Source: Candidatus Mcinerneyibacteriota bacterium
GTDB lineage: Bacteria; AUK180; JAQVHJ01
Assembly: GCA_030630935.1 (NCBI GenBank)
Contig: DAOVMD010000017.1
Coordinates: 1 to 16,274 of the forward strand
Direction of reading: 5' to 3'
Length of the DNA: 16,274 bases
The position numbers and the translations under genes are program-made. The notes below the pieces were generated by a model. The model was not told where the DNA came from and did no database searches. It saw only the letters and a list, made by a program, of their open reading frames with translations. Each line of letters starts with the position of its first letter. Position 1 is the stretch's first letter. Below are positions 15,871-16,274 of this stretch, piece after piece.

Positions 15871-15893
15871 GTTCTAAATTAGAACCATTCTAA
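15871..15893. promoter_or_regulatory. Operator-like dyad at the transcription start
   Basis: Positions 15871-15885 form a perfect dyad, gttctaa-a-ttagaac, lying over the predicted start point. A third half-site ttctaa follows at 15888-15893, so ttctaa / ttagaa / ttctaa alternate in orientation. A repressor bound here would block the promoter; alternatively the dyad forms a small hairpin in the 5' leader. No regulator gene is identifiable nearby. Confidence 0.5.
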
Positions 15894-15906
15894 AACAGGA
15901 GACAGA

Positions 15907-16230
15907 ATGAAAGATTATAAAAGATGGGTTTTAAAAGATTCGGAGTTGGAGGAATTGACCACGGTTAAAGTAAGGGATCTGATAGAGCAGTGTTTTTATG
16001 ATGCACAAAAAGAGATTTATATTATTTCAAAGAAGCGTCTTAATGTTCCGTTTGACGATGATAAGGTTCGTCAGAGTATCAAGGCGACAATACGTTTAGC
16101 AATAAATCATGTTAATGGAGATGTGGATAATCCGAGTAAAGAGACCTTATATGAGGTATTGAACATTTTGGAGCAGAAAGCTAGTGTTATGTATTCTAAT
16201 TACCTTGACAGCGGATTGTATCGTAAATAG
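15907..16230 (+). CDS. Small conserved-looking protein of unknown function
   Basis: I cannot name this 107-residue protein. It is charged, largely helical in composition and has no signal peptide, membrane segment, cysteine cluster or clear helix-turn-helix. It resembles, from general memory only, small uncharacterised proteins that start with a WVLKDS-like segment followed by LTxVxxRDLI and contain GDxDNPxKETL; here these are WVLKDSELEEL (7-17), VKVRDLIEQCF (20-30) and GDVDNPSKETL (71-81). The start is well fixed by AGGAG (15897-15901), five bases before the ATG. It has its own strong promoter with an operator-like dyad, so it is a separate transcription unit from the long operon. The stop codon is inside the window, and the downstream neighbour is not visible. 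Confidence 0.8.
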   Translation: MKDYKRWVLKDSELEELTTVKVRDLIEQCFYDAQKEIYIISKKRLNVPFDDDKVRQSIKATIRLAINHVNGDVDNPSKETLYEVLNILEQKASVMYSNYLDSGLYRK

Positions 16231-16231
16231 A

Positions 16232-16260
16232 TTGCCGTTATGTTTTACTTCTATTATAAT
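16232..16260 (+). promoter_or_regulatory. Possible sigma-70 promoter at the right edge
   Basis: TTGCCG (16232-16237) and a perfect TATAAT (16255-16260) are 17 bp apart, starting two bases after the preceding stop codon. It would drive a gene beyond the window. A short ttgcc/ggcaa inverted repeat spans the same bases. The -35 box is imperfect and the region AT-rich, so this is tentative. Confidence 0.4.
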
Positions 16261-16274
16261 AGGCAAAATTAAAA

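Larger units (their letters stand above)
15425..15906. other. Non-coding interval between the operon and the last gene
   Basis: No gene is supported here. From left to right it holds an imperfect 10-bp hairpin (15486-15513, one G-U pair, no T-run after it and so a poor terminator), the hairpin mosaic (15515-15711), a strong palindrome (15759-15777), an A/T-rich stretch, and the promoter and dyad of the next gene (15838-15885). A minus-strand open frame at 15532-15732 only traces the hairpins. I see no convincing intrinsic terminator for the long operon. Confidence 0.7.

Overview
The window is AT-rich bacterial chromosome in which every recognisable gene lies on the + strand. Kdo synthesis (KdsD, KdsC), a lipid A-type acyltransferase and the Lpt export parts LptC and LptB show a Gram-negative, LPS-bearing cell. 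The order kdsD-kdsC-lptC-lptB-rpoN-hpf is the widespread Gram-negative LPS/sigma-54 block, here joined to hprK and a mannose-class PTS. That arrangement, a lipoprotein-type LptC and AT-rich DNA suggest a deltaproteobacterium-like or FCB/candidate-phylum organism; the sequence alone does not settle the phylum.

Layout. Positions 1-300 hold an intergenic repeat element (attgc...gcaat units bounded by a 9-bp inverted repeat), followed by a near-consensus sigma-70 promoter (307-336). From 383 to 15424, 17 genes run head to tail with gaps of at most 16 bp and several overlaps, with no internal terminator seen: kdsD, kdsC, an lpxL-type acyltransferase, lptC, lptB, rpoN, long-form hpf, hprK, PTS EIIA and EIIB (mannose class), a GH57 4-alpha-glucanotransferase, PTS EIIC and EIID, ptsH (HPr), ptsI (EI), pssA and an eight-TM membrane protein. 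Positions 15425-15837 are non-coding and carry a mosaic of small hairpins with TTTA/TAAA loops around a 12-bp inverted repeat, then a separate strong palindrome. A second sigma-70 promoter with a perfect dyad over its start point drives a small 107-residue protein of unknown function (15907-16230). A possible promoter at the right edge points out of the window.

How it fits together. The first part builds and exports LPS; rpoN and hpf supply an alternative sigma factor and a ribosome-hibernation factor. The second part is a complete sugar PTS: EI passes phosphate from PEP to HPr His15, then to EIIA His9, EIIB His12 and the sugar entering through EIIC/EIID. HPr also keeps Ser46 in the site HprK phosphorylates, so the operon encodes both the transporter and its metabolic sensor. 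A cytoplasmic alpha-glucan enzyme sits between the EIIB and EIIC genes, suggesting a tie between PTS uptake and glycogen or maltodextrin turnover. Compared with the E. coli block, lptA, ptsN and rapZ are absent.

The points most worth a second look are the GH57 gene inside the PTS, the complete HprK/HPr-Ser46/EII set in an LPS-bearing bacterium, the hairpin mosaic at 15515-15711, and the operator-like dyad in front of the 107-residue protein.
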